This document shows, piece after piece, positions 50,454-61,698 of a DNA stretch of 64,000 bases (position 1 is its first letter; every line of letters starts with the position of its first letter). The position numbers were made by a program, and so were the translations under genes. Source of the stretch: Dillenia suffruticosa (lineage: Eukaryota; Streptophyta; Magnoliopsida; Dilleniales; Dilleniaceae); NCBI GenBank assembly GCA_033439265.1, contig JAVTVX010000016.1, positions 13,379,201 through 13,443,200 on the forward strand, in the 5' to 3' direction. The notes under the pieces are model-generated. The model was given only the letters and a program-made list of their open reading frames with translations, was not told the origin of the DNA and did no database searches.

Positions 50454-52390
50454 ATCGTTGAACTATGAAATGTATACGTATACATATGTGTATACGTTTT
50501 TATGTATACTCTATGTATCTCTACAAACGTTCCATTGTTAAGGCTTAATTTTTATCATAAATGTATTAGTGTTTATTTCCTACTTAAATATAACATAAAA
50601 CTAGGTCACTTATATATTCATAGTAAACTCCTAAATTCTACTTAGCAAAATAATCTCAAATTTCATAATTTTCCTCTTATGCAAGTAAATTCGTAATAAC
50701 TTTCTATATTTAAATTGGATTCGAATGATTCAAATTATTAATTACAGCTAAGACATATATCTACATTTTTCGTCGTCAACTCATCTCCAATTTCCCACTA
50801 CACGAATTTATAAAAATCTATCTTTAATACTATTCGTACTTATATAACTAAATTTGCACAGTTTTGGTAGAAAATTCATATCTTAATATATATACATCTC
50901 CGATTTACATGATTCCAAGTTCTACTGAAAATAAGAGGCTGTGCTACAACTTTCATGTTCAGTATTTCCTTTAATTCTAAGTGCAGAATTTCATAAAATT
51001 TTATTTCTGCCTCAGTTCTAGTTCTAAATTATGTTCTGCACGGTTTCAATAAAAACACCATAACTTCTAGTTTACTACACCGATTCAAGTGAATGTTATT
51101 CCATTTTAAAGATAAAAAAGAGACCTAAAAGTTTTATGTTTAGAGATGTCCCTAATGTTGTCCAGAAGTTATCTTAATATTTAAATAAATTTATTGGTCG
51201 TGCATAGGACTATGAATAAATCATCGATTTTTATTGTTTCTTCTAAAAATCACTATAATTTCATTTCTTAATAAAAAATTTTGCACCATAACTCATGTTA
51301 AAGCTTAGGGAGTCTAGTTTTTACCATAACCAAACCAATCTAAATTTCGATTATCACAGGATAAGATATAATGGAATTACTATAGTTTGAAGATATGTTA
51401 GCTTACTTGAACAAACATATTTCATGAGACCAATTTAATCCAATGTATACTGAAAGAAGAATATATTACCTCTTTAATAAGATCTTGACATCTAAATATT
51501 CATCACCAACACCATTCTTTAGCACTTGATTACCACATCTTGCAACACATATACATCAATAAAAAAAAAACATCTATATCATACTAATACTATCTAAATA
51601 ATTAGAATTCTATCAATAAAAAATTTTCCTTACCTCTTCAACACCTCAAGTGCTTGGATTGGCACAAGAAATTCTCACTTCTTATACTAGAACTCATGAC
51701 CAAGAGGGTAAATTTGAGAAGAAAATGATGTCCAATACTTGAAACAACTCATTTATGTAAATCTAGCAAAAATTTTGACCATTGATTCATTTCCATGCAA
51801 GATCTCTACTCTACACTTGTCCTAAGTCTTTCTCCCATGCAAAGTTGCTTACAAGCTATCTTCATGCTCCTCCTTTATGTCAAATTCAGTCATGATGAAT
51901 TCAAAGCACAAAGAAAGGGGTTTTTGACCAACCAATGAGAATTCATATAAGGATTTTTTAACCAATGAGATTTCTCCTTGGTGGAATGAGCTTAGGTGGC
52001 CACTATGTGTGCTCTTGGCCACTGGTTGATCTTCAATTGTCATTCAATGGTTAGTTTTGCAACTTAGTCCCTCAAGTTCTCATATTTGCACTTTTAGTCC
52101 CTAAACTTTCTAAAAATTATAAATTTGACCATATGCGATTTTTTTCAAATTTTCATATTCACTTCTTAATGCTTATATTTAATTGTTTTGGCTTTCGTTA
52201 GCCACTTTCAATGATTTTAGGGCTTACTGGTACTTTTCAGAAAAATTTTCGGCTTACCAATAGAATTTTTGGTTTAAATGATTTTTAAGGACAAAGTTTT
52301 AAAAATTTCAAATCATGTGTCTCAAATGGATACAATATCATATATTTGAACATGAGTAGAGTACATCATACACCGAGAGTCGATGTTACA
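50454..52390 (-). repeat. G-type LTR, 5' part, inverted
   Basis: On the minus strand it starts TGTAACATCGACTCTCGG at 52390 and follows the first 1.9 kb or so of the element A LTR (gggactaagttgcaaaa, cacttgaatcgg-like blocks). It stops at about 50454 at the point where the piece at 42070 takes up the alignment. The adjoining bases at 52391 are aacaa, matching ttgtt at 43434. Confidence 0.85.
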
Positions 52391-53930
52391 AACAAAGCCT
52401 ATAAATACCCATTCATTCCATTCCCTAAACCAATTCAGCCAAAAGAAAGGAAAAAGAGAGAAAGAGAGAGAAAAAGAAAAGAAGAGAAATAAGGAGAAGA
52501 AGAGAGAAAAGGGTAAAAGGAAAGAGCAAACTCATTAAAGATCTTGATTAGCTTTTTGAGGTGACTATTCTTTATATTTTTTGAAATGAATATCCATTGT
52601 ATTCATATAATTTTATGCACAACTACCTTGATTTTCTACTACACTCGTAATTTTCTATTGCAAGCATAATTTACTACTGTTATAATAATTTTCCTACTAC
52701 TATATCAATGTATGTGTTTGTGTTTGTTATATAAGCCGATATATGTGGAGATAGTTCGAGCAATTAAAACTTTGTCGAATATCAAAATATATACCGGTAG
52801 CACCCCATTAATGTGGATAAGAGATTTGTCCGCTTAATGCAGGAAAGAGTGATAGGCCTTTCCGGAAATGGATCTCGTGGGAGGGATAAGAAAAACATCC
52901 TCATAATAGAGAGATAAGACAAAAGTGAACTATTTGAATTGTTATGTGTTAATGTTATTATTGTCTTGTGTATGTTGTTGCTGCATTGAAAGTTTTTACA
53001 AGATTTTATTATAAAATCTTTATCGTACAATTTAACAATAAAAGTTTTTCTACACATGCGCACACGTACTCCACTAGACTATCAAGCTTACACAAAAAAT
53101 TATTTTTAGATCATGTAGGGACAAAGGTCAAGGAGGATTAGATAAACGGATAAAGATAGCCTTGTTATGGATAACCACTCTAGTACAGAAGTTCGCTGTC
53201 TTATTATGTATAGAAGATTTTTGTAATATGTAGTGATTTTAAATAAATAAAAATTTTACTATTTTAGTATGATTTCCGCTACCATGCAAGTGACTGAGCC
53301 CTAGTGAGAAGTAGGCAGTCCGTCGCTAATGAAGCCCCATCGAGGGGGTGGATTTGGGGCATGACAATTGAATGGTATCAAAGCCTAGGTTAGGAAAACA
53401 TTGATATTATGTAGGAATATTTGTACATAAGTATTTATCATAATTAGAAATAATCATTATATCTCATGAAGATTTTCTAATATTGTTGGGAAATTTTATA
53501 GTAATAGATCCAGATAGAGATCAGATTTCAATTGAAGAAGATTATCATGTAAGGCATGTTTCGACAACAATAGGTACAAGGATGAATTAGTTGTAGTAAA
53601 ATAGGTATATGAGCTAGAAACTTGAGTGCTAAAAGGAAAACTATATTGTCAAGAGAAATGGAGTGAATTCCTGACTAATTATTGTAATAAGGTAGATGAA
53701 GAGATTAAGCAACTAAGTAAGGAAAACATATCATTGGAGAATGAAAAATTGAGGTCTGCAATAGTTATCTCGAACTACGAAGATTAGTTCCAAGCTTTGC
53801 AAACAGGCTTACATGATCTTTGTATGGCAGGAAGAGATAGTAAAGAATATAGCCAGAACTTAGTAAATTGGCTGAAATTTGGAGTATAGTAAACTTAATC
53901 TCTTAGCTCATCATTAAACTAATTTTACCA
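52391..53930 (+). mobile_element. Element F', 5' end of a second F copy, plus strand
   Basis: Positions 52391-53366 are the second half of an F-type LTR, colinear with 47457-48459 in inverse. A tRNA-Met-like primer site (TGGTATCAAAGC) follows at about 53373. The gag leader runs to about 53930, matching 46890-47456 inverted, then homology stops. The start is the point where the G-type LTR entered. It has multiple breaks. Confidence 0.85.
52400..52407 (+). promoter_or_regulatory. TATA box of element F' LTR
   Basis: TATAAATA is followed by the GA-rich leader at 52440-52515. The G-type LTR entered just upstream and separated it from its upstream half. Confidence 0.6.
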
Positions 53931-53934
53931 ACAG

Positions 53935-54870
53935 ATTTTTATGGAATACTTGGGAGAATTGCTCTCTTGTGGATTGTCAATAGTAACAGCAGTAGGAGTA
54001 ATAGGCTAATTATGATGGGACTTAAAAGAATTACCCTGTCCAAACATATGTTGTCCAGAGATATGTATAGGTTTTGTTTTACATTCAGAGAAGTGATGGC
54101 CAATCTTTTTGTAGTAAGTGCGACGTCCTTTTAGAAGCTCCATAGTTGATTTCTAAGAAGGAGAAGAATGATGAGGAGAGGTTGGAGTGGCAAAGACAAT
54201 ATTAGCAAATGATGTAAATTTCTCTATGTGAAGAACACTGAGATGACTTTCTTCTGTAACCAATTCTTGATGACAGAATCAAGATTGGGTAGAGACCTAT
54301 GATGAAGAAGGGAGCTACAGATGGGTTCAAATTCAGCTCAAAGAGTCATCAATAAATGCCATATGTTCTAGCAATCACGAAGACTAATAGTGGTTGCATC
54401 AATACTAGGCCATGTAGGATTCCCAAGTGCCAATTGATCCCAAAGTTCCTATGGTTCAAACACATAGCTATGGATAATTTGGCCAGGTTGTTATTGCATG
54501 CGAAGAAAATGTCTATATAGTTGAAATTGATTGACATCATCATACATAGAATACTGAGATTTTAAGAAATCTCATAACTCTTTTATAGTGTCAAAACATC
54601 AAAAGTCAAGTTTTATAACGTTGTGTTTTGAAACCATGTGAGAATCTGATATTTCATGTCATCCCAATAGACATTTTATGAATGCATCTACTTCCTCATC
54701 TTTCTTTTGTGTAGGTTTGGGGACATCTCCAATAACAACATACCAAAAAAATCCTTCCTTTGAAAAAACGGCTCATTTCCTCAGTCGATAGATCATAATT
54801 GGAGTCATTAAAGATGACATTAAATGGTTAAGAAAAGTGTTGGTACATATGATGTAAAAATATATAATAA
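53935..54870 (-). mobile_element. Ty1/copia gag remnant
   Basis: On the minus strand the sequence resembles a copia gag (retrotran_gag/UBN2 type): a YDDVNQFQLYRHFL-like stretch, then LWDQLALGNPTWPS and a poorly kept zinc-knuckle region. There is no integrase or RT to the left because element F' begins there. It has many breaks. The family call rests on two motifs only. Confidence 0.6.
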
Positions 54871-55039
54871 TAGCACTTGGGAATCACAAGAAATAATAAT
54901 AATAAAGAAAAGAACACTGCTTGTAGAGTTAGAATTTGGCAAATTTGACCTCGTAAATGGATTCAGGACATAAAAAAATCTTAGAAAGCAGTCTTGTTGA
55001 CAAAAAAAAAGTTAAAAAATGACTGAACTAGCTAGTTAA

Positions 55040-55420
55040 AATATAGTTAACGGTTGAACCGGATTACTTGAATCAAACAAGGGTACAAGAAATCTAACGT
55101 GGCTCATGTGCTGAAGTGTAGGGTGAGTGGCAGATACATAAAGTGACGTGTTCAACAAGTGGATACTGATGTGGAGGGACAAGTGGATACTAATATTGAA
55201 GATATGTGGCTGATGATGTTGCTGAATATCTAACGTGACAGTTGATGCCACTTGCTAATGTGGCTATTGACGTGACAAAGTAGGCCTAGACTACTGACAT
55301 AGGAGATGACGTGTTTGCAAACATGTCGATGAAGTGTTTGATGATGTGGCTACTGACTTGACTAACGCTAGCCAATCAGGGCACGACATGTGGCAAAGGT
55401 TGAATGATTCTGCTGAGGCA
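55040..55420. repeat. Degenerate repeats of a gtggc/gacgtg motif
   Basis: Short variants of tgatgtggct, actgacgtg and aagtggatac occur about a dozen times without a fixed period. It looks like a decayed array in a probable copia LTR (55040-56215, minus strand). Confidence 0.6.
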
Positions 55421-56215
55421 TTGAAATGGTGTCACTTTGTACTTGTTGACTCAAAATGCCTTCGTTTGGTTCCTTTCTAACCTTTGGATGGTAGCTTTTG
55501 CCAAAACAAGCTAGTTGCTTTCCAGTGGTGTGTGTAGGTACACGCCTATTCATCTGATAGTCTGATTACCATCATTGTAATCAGTAAGTGATGTAGATTA
55601 ATTTGGTACATACCAATTGACTACCAGATAAATCGATAAATAGCAAAAGATTAGAATATAGGCCTAATCACAAGCTTTAACAAGATGCTAGTGGTTATTG
55701 CGGGGAACTTTGGGTGGCGCATGACGCGCAAAGTCATGGATGAGGATGAAATTTTTACTGTCGAGTTTATAGAAGGTTGTGAACACTGTGGTGCGCTCAA
55801 ATGATTGATTCGGTAACTTTGGCCTAGAGGCGCGTAGGCGCGTGGTGGGATATTCGATGGTGATTTTGGCGGAAGTTGAGATGGGTTGTTGAAGAAAAAT
55901 GGTTTTCCTATTTCCTTTTATAATTCACTCGATATAATAATACTGAGAGAGTTATATTGGGAGAGAAGAAAAAAAATGAGGGTTTTAAACTTATTGAAAA
56001 CCCTAGGATATTTTTGTAACCCTTTTTGTATAAGGGGCACTGATATGATGTAAAAATTGAGAGAGATAATGAGAAAAAGAGTTCTTCGTATTTTTTGTGC
56101 ATAATACATTGAACAAATGAGTTAGTTATTTTTTTTGGGTGAAAGTTGGTTAGTGGGTTATTAAAAAAAATAACTAACCTTTCTTAAAATAATGCCCTTT
56201 GTGGGCATAACTTCC
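55421..56215 (-). mobile_element. Probable copia LTR remnant
   Basis: On the minus strand the stretch starts with GGAAGTTATGCCCACAAAG after a purine-rich gtgcaagtggga tract, as expected for the 3' LTR of a copia element. No second LTR or target duplication was found, so the limits are approximate. Confidence 0.4.
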
Positions 56216-57480
56216 AATATTTCCCACTTGCACACAAGGGCATTTTGCATCCGTCACAAGATCATATCTCATGCGATCTATCACATCACCTACTGGACTT
56301 TCATATAGGATTGGGTATCGTGCGATCGACGAGTATACCTGCAAGCAAAAACTTCTCGATGCACCTGTTAGGATGATCGAGAAGTCACTGTTAGTACAAA
56401 AAAAACTTACTGCACCCCAAACTCAATGCAATTACATCTATTTTGCTACTTTCCTCAATGAAAGTGATCTCCAATCATTTGCTCAACTGTATATTTACTA
56501 TTATATTTGAATTCCAACATGGATAAACATAACAGCCGATCAGTGAATATAACACCATAATATAATGCTAATTTGTTTTCCTTTCATACTACTAACTTTC
56601 AATATTATCTTAACTATTTTCATAAACAAGCACCACCAAACCGAATCAACCATGGTTTCTTGGTGACATGCTAAAGTAACAACAGCAAAATAAAATCTCA
56701 AAAGATAGACAAAAATCGTAAGGGTACAAGAGATCCCATCTATTGGATCTCAGGTCTCACACAGTAGGAACGAGAATCATTATTATACTATCGTCTCAAA
56801 TATAGCTCTCACTATCCCTTGATTATCTTATCACACATGGTATGAAACATATGTCACAGTGTTATTCATCCATCTCTCAAAAGGGTATATGTCAGATTTT
56901 TCTAATATTATACATGTATAGGATTCAGTCTACATATAAGACTTTATCCAGAGATCTCAGAGACGATATCACTAAACGCAAGTGATATCCAAGATCTCAA
57001 ATCTAGCTACTTACAGGCAATATGGATGTGGGTATGTCCATGTCGGTCATATCACATATGACCTCATCCTCAACATGTATCAGGACGACTTATGTTCTAG
57101 TTAGACCACTCTCAAAATCTCTTACGATTAGAAACCGTCTTATCTCCACTTACTTAGAGTTCAAGGTGATCACTCGTGTATGAGAGTCGACCACATCAGT
57201 CGGATATATCTTTTTATCATAACTCACTAGAAAATATATGACAATAAATTAGTTATTCTTTTTTCTATTCCAATTTTAACGTGACAATGTCTTGGTCAGG
57301 TGATTGACATATTCCGGGGGTTTATATTTGAAAACCTCTGATTCAGTTTGAGGTTTACACTAACCACTTGTTCTACTTCCTATTTCGACCAAAATTTATG
57401 TGATCTTTTTTATTATCATTTGGTTGGAGCAGCGTTGCATATCTATTGCAGGATCCACACAACACGATTTTGGAATTATG
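56216..57480 (-). mobile_element. Probable 3' noncoding part of a copia element
   Basis: The AT-rich sequence has no frames of note. On the minus strand it leads into the purine-rich tract at about 56216-56235. Its style (gagacctgagatcc, gagatctctgg) resembles the region after pol in some plant copia elements. This is recognition by eye only. Confidence 0.3.
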
Positions 57481-58036
57481 AATATTCAAAAATTATTTCA
57501 AACTTAATTTTTCTTTAGAGGAAGAAATTATTTCAAATAAAATCACTTAAAAGCGCACCCACAATACAAGGAGGATGACAAAACCCCGACTCACTAAGAT
57601 CTGGCACAAGGCATGAAACTAGAGCTAACAGATAAGTAACAGTATTTGCAAACCTTTTTACGAAATTGAACAAAATTTTTATTTTGACAACCCATTATAG
57701 AGTGTCTCATTCCCTAACAAAAGAGAAAAGCATGTATGGAACTAGAAATTAAATCGTTATAAAACTACAATACCCAAAAAAGTAGTATCAGAATCGTCAT
57801 CCCTATGTGCGTAAACACACAAGGAAAAAGGTAGCAAAATTTTAAATTTTACTCTCGCTATAATTTTCCAAAAATTTGGACAGAGTTTCCTTTGAAAATG
57901 GCCAAATCTAGGTATGCAGGGGTTATACAAACTTCACAAAACCTATAATACTCAAATATTATATCACATTCAGATTAATGGACCTCATAACTCATCCAGC
58001 AACCAAACAGATCAGCGGACAAGCTATATCACTTAA
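57481..58036. other. Unassigned stretch, possibly decayed LTR
   Basis: It contains ggacagagtttcctttg, a phrase common in plant gypsy LTRs, but no partner copy is in the window. No gene seen. Confidence 0.3.
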
Positions 58037-58041
58037 CTATC
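58037..58041. repeat. Target site duplication of element J, left copy
   Basis: ctatc directly before TGTCACAACC. The right copy is at 59915-59919. Confidence 0.85.
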
Positions 58042-58481
58042 TGTCACAACCCAACCTACTAACTCCACAAATGTTGAGCTGGACTGTTGAATTCAATAAT
58101 GGAATGAAAACAAAGCATGGGGACTGCAAAACAGAGCATGTGAGCTTTCTAAAATTGACACGTTAATGGGTGGATTCATGATAAGGAACTGCTTGTGAAA
58201 GGTTGTAGATTGAAAGAAGGGTTGAGGGAGAAGGGAAAGAGAGAGTTAGAGAGAGAGAGACGTAGAGGGAGAGAAAAAATAGAAGCATTGACAGAGAGTG
58301 GAATAAGAAGAAGATTTCTCATTCAATTGCCTGCTTACTTTTGGGTCTATTATAAGTATTTAAAGACTGCTAACAGATTTAACTACTTCAATTAGTTGGT
58401 TTTAACCATCAAATCAACAACCTATGTAACTAACTAAACTAATCTCCAAGCCGTTAGTTTCAAAGTTCAATAGCTGCTTCT
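58042..58481 (-). repeat. Element J: 3' LTR
   Basis: It is colinear with 59459-59914 (cctactaactccacaaatg, gttgagctggactgttg, ctccaagccgttag). On the minus strand a purine-rich gaagggaaggg tract precedes it. Confidence 0.85.
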
Positions 58482-58490
58482 CCCTTCCCT

Positions 58491-59294
58491 TCAAAGAAAC
58501 ACCTTGTCCTCAAGGTTCGAAGGTAATAAAAATGAGCTTAATAGGTTGACTATAGTGATGGATGAGTCAACTACAGCAGCAGAAGCATTTTTTTCCTTCT
58601 TCTTCTTCTCGTATTTTATTTTTTTCTTTTTCTTCTTGTATTTCTCCTTATCTTTCGCTTCTTCCAAAATAATATTGAAGACATCATCTGAAGCTGCTTC
58701 CTCCACCTCTTGCTGATTCTTGGCAGCGGTTATTTTGCTTCCAAGTTTATGTAGGCATTCTTCTGTTTGAGTGAAAAATGATGGGAAAACATTATATGTC
58801 AAATTATTATTGCTGCTTACCATTATCAGTGGCCCAAAAGAATCATATTTCCCAGTGAAGAATAGGAAATCAAATAGTGGTCCATGATATTTCTGAGTTG
58901 AATCTGCATCTTTGGCCTGGGAAAGGGTGCCTGCTTGTATAGATTTTTTGACTTGCACCGCAACAGATGCAACTGCTTTGCCCTTATCCAGATTTATATC
59001 ATTTTGAACTGCACTTTTGTAAAAACCACAATCAACTTCATGATCCGAATTACAAGATATTGCTAAGGCTTGTTGCTTCTTCTTTGTTGTAGAGAACCCA
59101 ACTAGAGGTTCCTTCATCACAGACACTGGACCTTGAATTATATGAGTTGAAGTAGTTGGTTTCTCATTCCCCGTAAAACCTTTGTCTTTGGAGGAACTTT
59201 GTCCAGCTGCTGAACCTGTAAAGAAGTTTGGGACTCTCGTTTTGTTTTTGTCCCATCTTAATGGTGGTGTGATTTTCTCATCAAGATTTCCCAA
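58491..59294 (-). mobile_element. Element J: interior frame with a BRAHMA-derived segment
   Basis: A 267-residue frame inside J. Residues about 25-168 resemble the region of plant BRAHMA (BRM, SWI/SNF ATPase) ahead of the QLQ/HSA part. The strongest match is KYHGPLFDFLFFTGKYDSFG at residues 135-154, close to the KYHGPLFDFPFFTRKHDSFG remembered from BRM proteins. EHEVDCG-like and KGKAVAS-like pieces precede it. Residues 170-267 do not look like BRM: a Lys/Glu-rich, probably coiled stretch (212-236) and a LEDKVFL end typical of retroelements. No ATPase motif is present. I infer capture of a host segment by the element; the BRM match is from memory. Confidence 0.7.
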
Positions 59295-59458
59295 AAAAAA
59301 AAAAAAAAAAAAAAAAGAACTTCTTTTTTTCGATCTAGTTCATCCATGCTTGGTACCATCTGAAGACAACTGTCTTTGATTGTTTTTATTGTTTCATACC
59401 AAGTTTCATCTGCCATTATTTAGTGCTAACCTAGGAATTACAGGCTCGGATGCTAATT

Positions 59459-59914
59459 TGTCGCAGCCAACCTACTAACTCCACAAATGTTGAGCTGGAC
59501 TGTTGAATTCAATAATGGAATGAAAAGAGAGCATGAGGACTACAAAACAAAGCATGTGAGCATGCTGGGTTTGGCACGTTAATGGGTGGATTGATGATAA
59601 GGAATTGCTCGTGAAAGGTTGTAGGTTGAAAGAGGGGTTGAGGGAGAAGGGGAAGTGAGAGTTACAGAGGGAGAAAGAAGTAGATGGAGAGAGAAAATAG
59701 AAACATTGATAGAGAGTGGAGTAAGAAGAAGAATTCTCATTCAATTACCTGCTTCCTTCTGGGTCTATTACAAGTATTTAAAGACTATTCTAACAGATTT
59801 AACTATTTCAACTGAATGGTTTTAAAAATCAAATCATCAACCTATGTAACAAACTAAGCTAATCTCCAAGCCGTTAGCGTCAAAGTTCAGTATCTGCTTC
59901 TGTAGGTTGTAACA
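59459..59914 (-). repeat. Element J: 5' LTR, 456 bp
   Basis: On the minus strand it starts TGTTACAACC and ends GGTTGGCTGCGACA. The outer end is set by the ctatc duplication. Confidence 0.85.
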
Positions 59915-59919
59915 CTATC
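59915..59919. repeat. Target site duplication of element J, right copy
   Basis: ctatc directly after the LTR end; it matches 58037-58041. Confidence 0.85.
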
Positions 59920-60048
59920 ATACATACTTGGCTTGACAAGCCCATAATATCTAAACACGAAGGTGACCGTCCTATTGCCGCACAAATGACCATCATTCCA
60001 TAGCAAATCATCATTTCTGGCTATAGCAAATCTTATATAACTAAATAC

Positions 60049-60340
60049 CTGTTGGAGTCCAACAGCTAGGAATCTCCCAAAGGCTAGTTTTTTAGCTGTT
60101 GTGGTGTACACTTCCCCTTCTGTACTTGATAGATCAGGTTGTGTTTTGGACTTTTCCGAGGTTATTTTGGGATTTCAAAGGTCTAGTCTTGAATTCTCTT
60201 TTTGGGCCTTGAAATGCTTGCACAATGCTGTAAGATTTCAGTCCAATACTTCAAGTGCTTGCGATTGAATTGGGCCCATTGATTTGTGAATGTCTTGTTT
60301 GAGTTGACTGCTCTTCCTCTGATAATTTCCAACTAGGGCC
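60049..60340 (-). pseudogene. Possible exon remnant of an unrecognised host gene
   Basis: On the minus strand one frame reads GNYQRKSSQLKQDIHKSMGP ... KSKTQPDLSSTEGEVYTTTA ... GRFLAVGLQQ and ends CAACAG followed by GTATTTAG, a good splice donor at 60049/60048. Two in-frame TGA codons interrupt it, so it is not a working exon if it ever was one. I do not recognise the protein. The composition is less AT-rich and more protein-like than its surroundings. It could equally be chance or part of an old element. Element J was inserted about 130 bp downstream of the donor. Confidence 0.3.
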
Positions 60341-61140
60341 GATAATGGATCGATTATGTTTGGATCATATTAATATCATATTTGATTCTAAATCATAACT
60401 CTAATATTTATATCTAACCTTAACCGAGTCAAATTAAAAAAATAAAAAACCATATCCAATTCTATAAATTTTTCTAAAAATCTGATCTGATCCGATATAT
60501 TATATATTTTAAAAAATTCAATCAGATCCGATAATAAACCAACCCAAACCCCACCCAAAAAGAAAAATATAATAAAAAATCATTTAAACATGCACAAAAC
60601 TCATAAAAACATGCACAAGAACCGCAGAAAAGAGACATAAATCATTCAAACATTAATCAAAGTATACAAATTTCATATTTTGATAAATGAGAAACAATTC
60701 ATAAAATAAAATTGAAAATAAATTATATCTTTGGAAAGCAAAACATGAGTTTTTCTAAAATAATGTGACAAATTTCAAGTGACCAAATTAGTAATAGGAA
60801 AATCTTCGGCCATTTTATATTGATCATCATTCTCGATCCTCATTCAATAATGCCAATAGTTGTATAGTTTCAAGTTGAGCTTTTGACTCATTTTCTAAAA
60901 AAGAATTGAAACAAATATTAAAATATAATAAATCAACATTTAAATATTTAGTTTAAATTCATACCTAGATATTGAATTAAAAATCTTTTTTAATTTAATA
61001 ATATAATATTAAGATAAAATTTTATTTTATTATAAATTGTTATCGGATCGAATCGGATCAAATTATTTATAACTTAAATCCATATCCGAACCAACTTGAC
61101 TACTCGAATATTAGAATTTGACCCTAATCCGATTTCTGAA
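60334..61140. mobile_element. Possible small hAT-like DNA transposon or MITE
   Basis: This is a very AT-rich block of about 0.8 kb. Its ends carry related, oppositely oriented motifs: tagggccgataatggatcg at the left and, on the minus strand from the right, tagggtcaaattc. Subterminal gatctgatccgat and atcggatcgaatcgg motifs are also inverted. No clear target duplication was found and there is no coding capacity. Confidence 0.3.
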
Positions 61141-61577
61141 ATAAAAAACCAAATCCTACTGATTGGATTTTTTAGGTGTCCTTGGGATATTGCCATCCTT
61201 ATTTCCAACATCTTCTGGGTGTATCTGCATAGCCACTGCCATGGCGCCACTCATGTTGATACCCCTGTTCTTCTCCCCTTCACATTACCACCATGGTGAT
61301 ATGATTATTGTTTTGTCTTTCTCCGCTTTTGTGCATTTTTCAGCTTTCTTTGTCCATCCAATTGATCCAAAAACTTTTTTGCAAGTTGTTGTACATCATA
61401 TTTTTACTAATCTAAGATTAAACAAATTTTATAGGGGGAAAAAAGATTTTTTTGCCGATAAGATATGACTCGTTCAATTTAATTCTCACCTCATTTAGTC
61501 CGCAAAGCATTACTCTAACAAAATTCATGCAGTTACATTTCAACTTAATCAAGAATATCCTCCTTAAGTGCCTTCAT
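61141..61577. other. Intergenic DNA downstream of CCaMK
   Basis: No convincing gene. A frame at 61163-61468 (plus) is hydrophobic by composition and has no family match that I know. Confidence 0.4.
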
Positions 61578-61581
61578 CCCC

Positions 61582-61602
61582 TTCTCTCTCTCTCTCTCTC
61601 TC
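61582..61602. repeat. (CT)n microsatellite
   Basis: About ten CT units. With the (GA)n run at 61699-61725 it forms an inverted pair about 100 bp apart. Confidence 0.9.
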
Positions 61603-61698
61603 ATGTGTATGTGTATGCCCGCAATTGGTCAGCTTATATTTTCATATGTTCACACACCCATAAAATTATGTTTGCGCATAAAAAAGAAAAAAAAAAAG

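Larger units (their letters stand above)
58042..59914 (-). mobile_element. Element J: short LTR element carrying a BRAHMA-like segment
   Basis: This 1.87-kb minus-strand element is bounded by two LTR-like direct repeats (58042-58481 and 59459-59914) and ctatc on both sides. The interior of about 980 bp holds a short leader beginning MADETWYETIKTIKD-like, a 25-base A run (about 59291-59315), a frame with similarity to the host remodelling ATPase BRAHMA, a Lys/Glu-rich coil and a PSNLEDKVFL end like that of plant gypsy polyproteins. RT, integrase and protease are absent, so it is non-autonomous. The LTRs look about 90% alike. It is a fossil. Confidence 0.82.

Noticed and set aside
50276-52390. 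Single LTR of about 2.1 kb on the minus strand
   Set aside because: The first 180 bp match the element C LTR and the rest the G-type LTR, so it is two families joined at a breakpoint.
58504-58716. Plus-strand Phe-rich frame
   Set aside because: It is the complement of the Lys-rich part of the element J frame.
61163-61468. Plus-strand 101-residue hydrophobic frame
   Set aside because: No recognisable family, no splice context and no support from the other strand.
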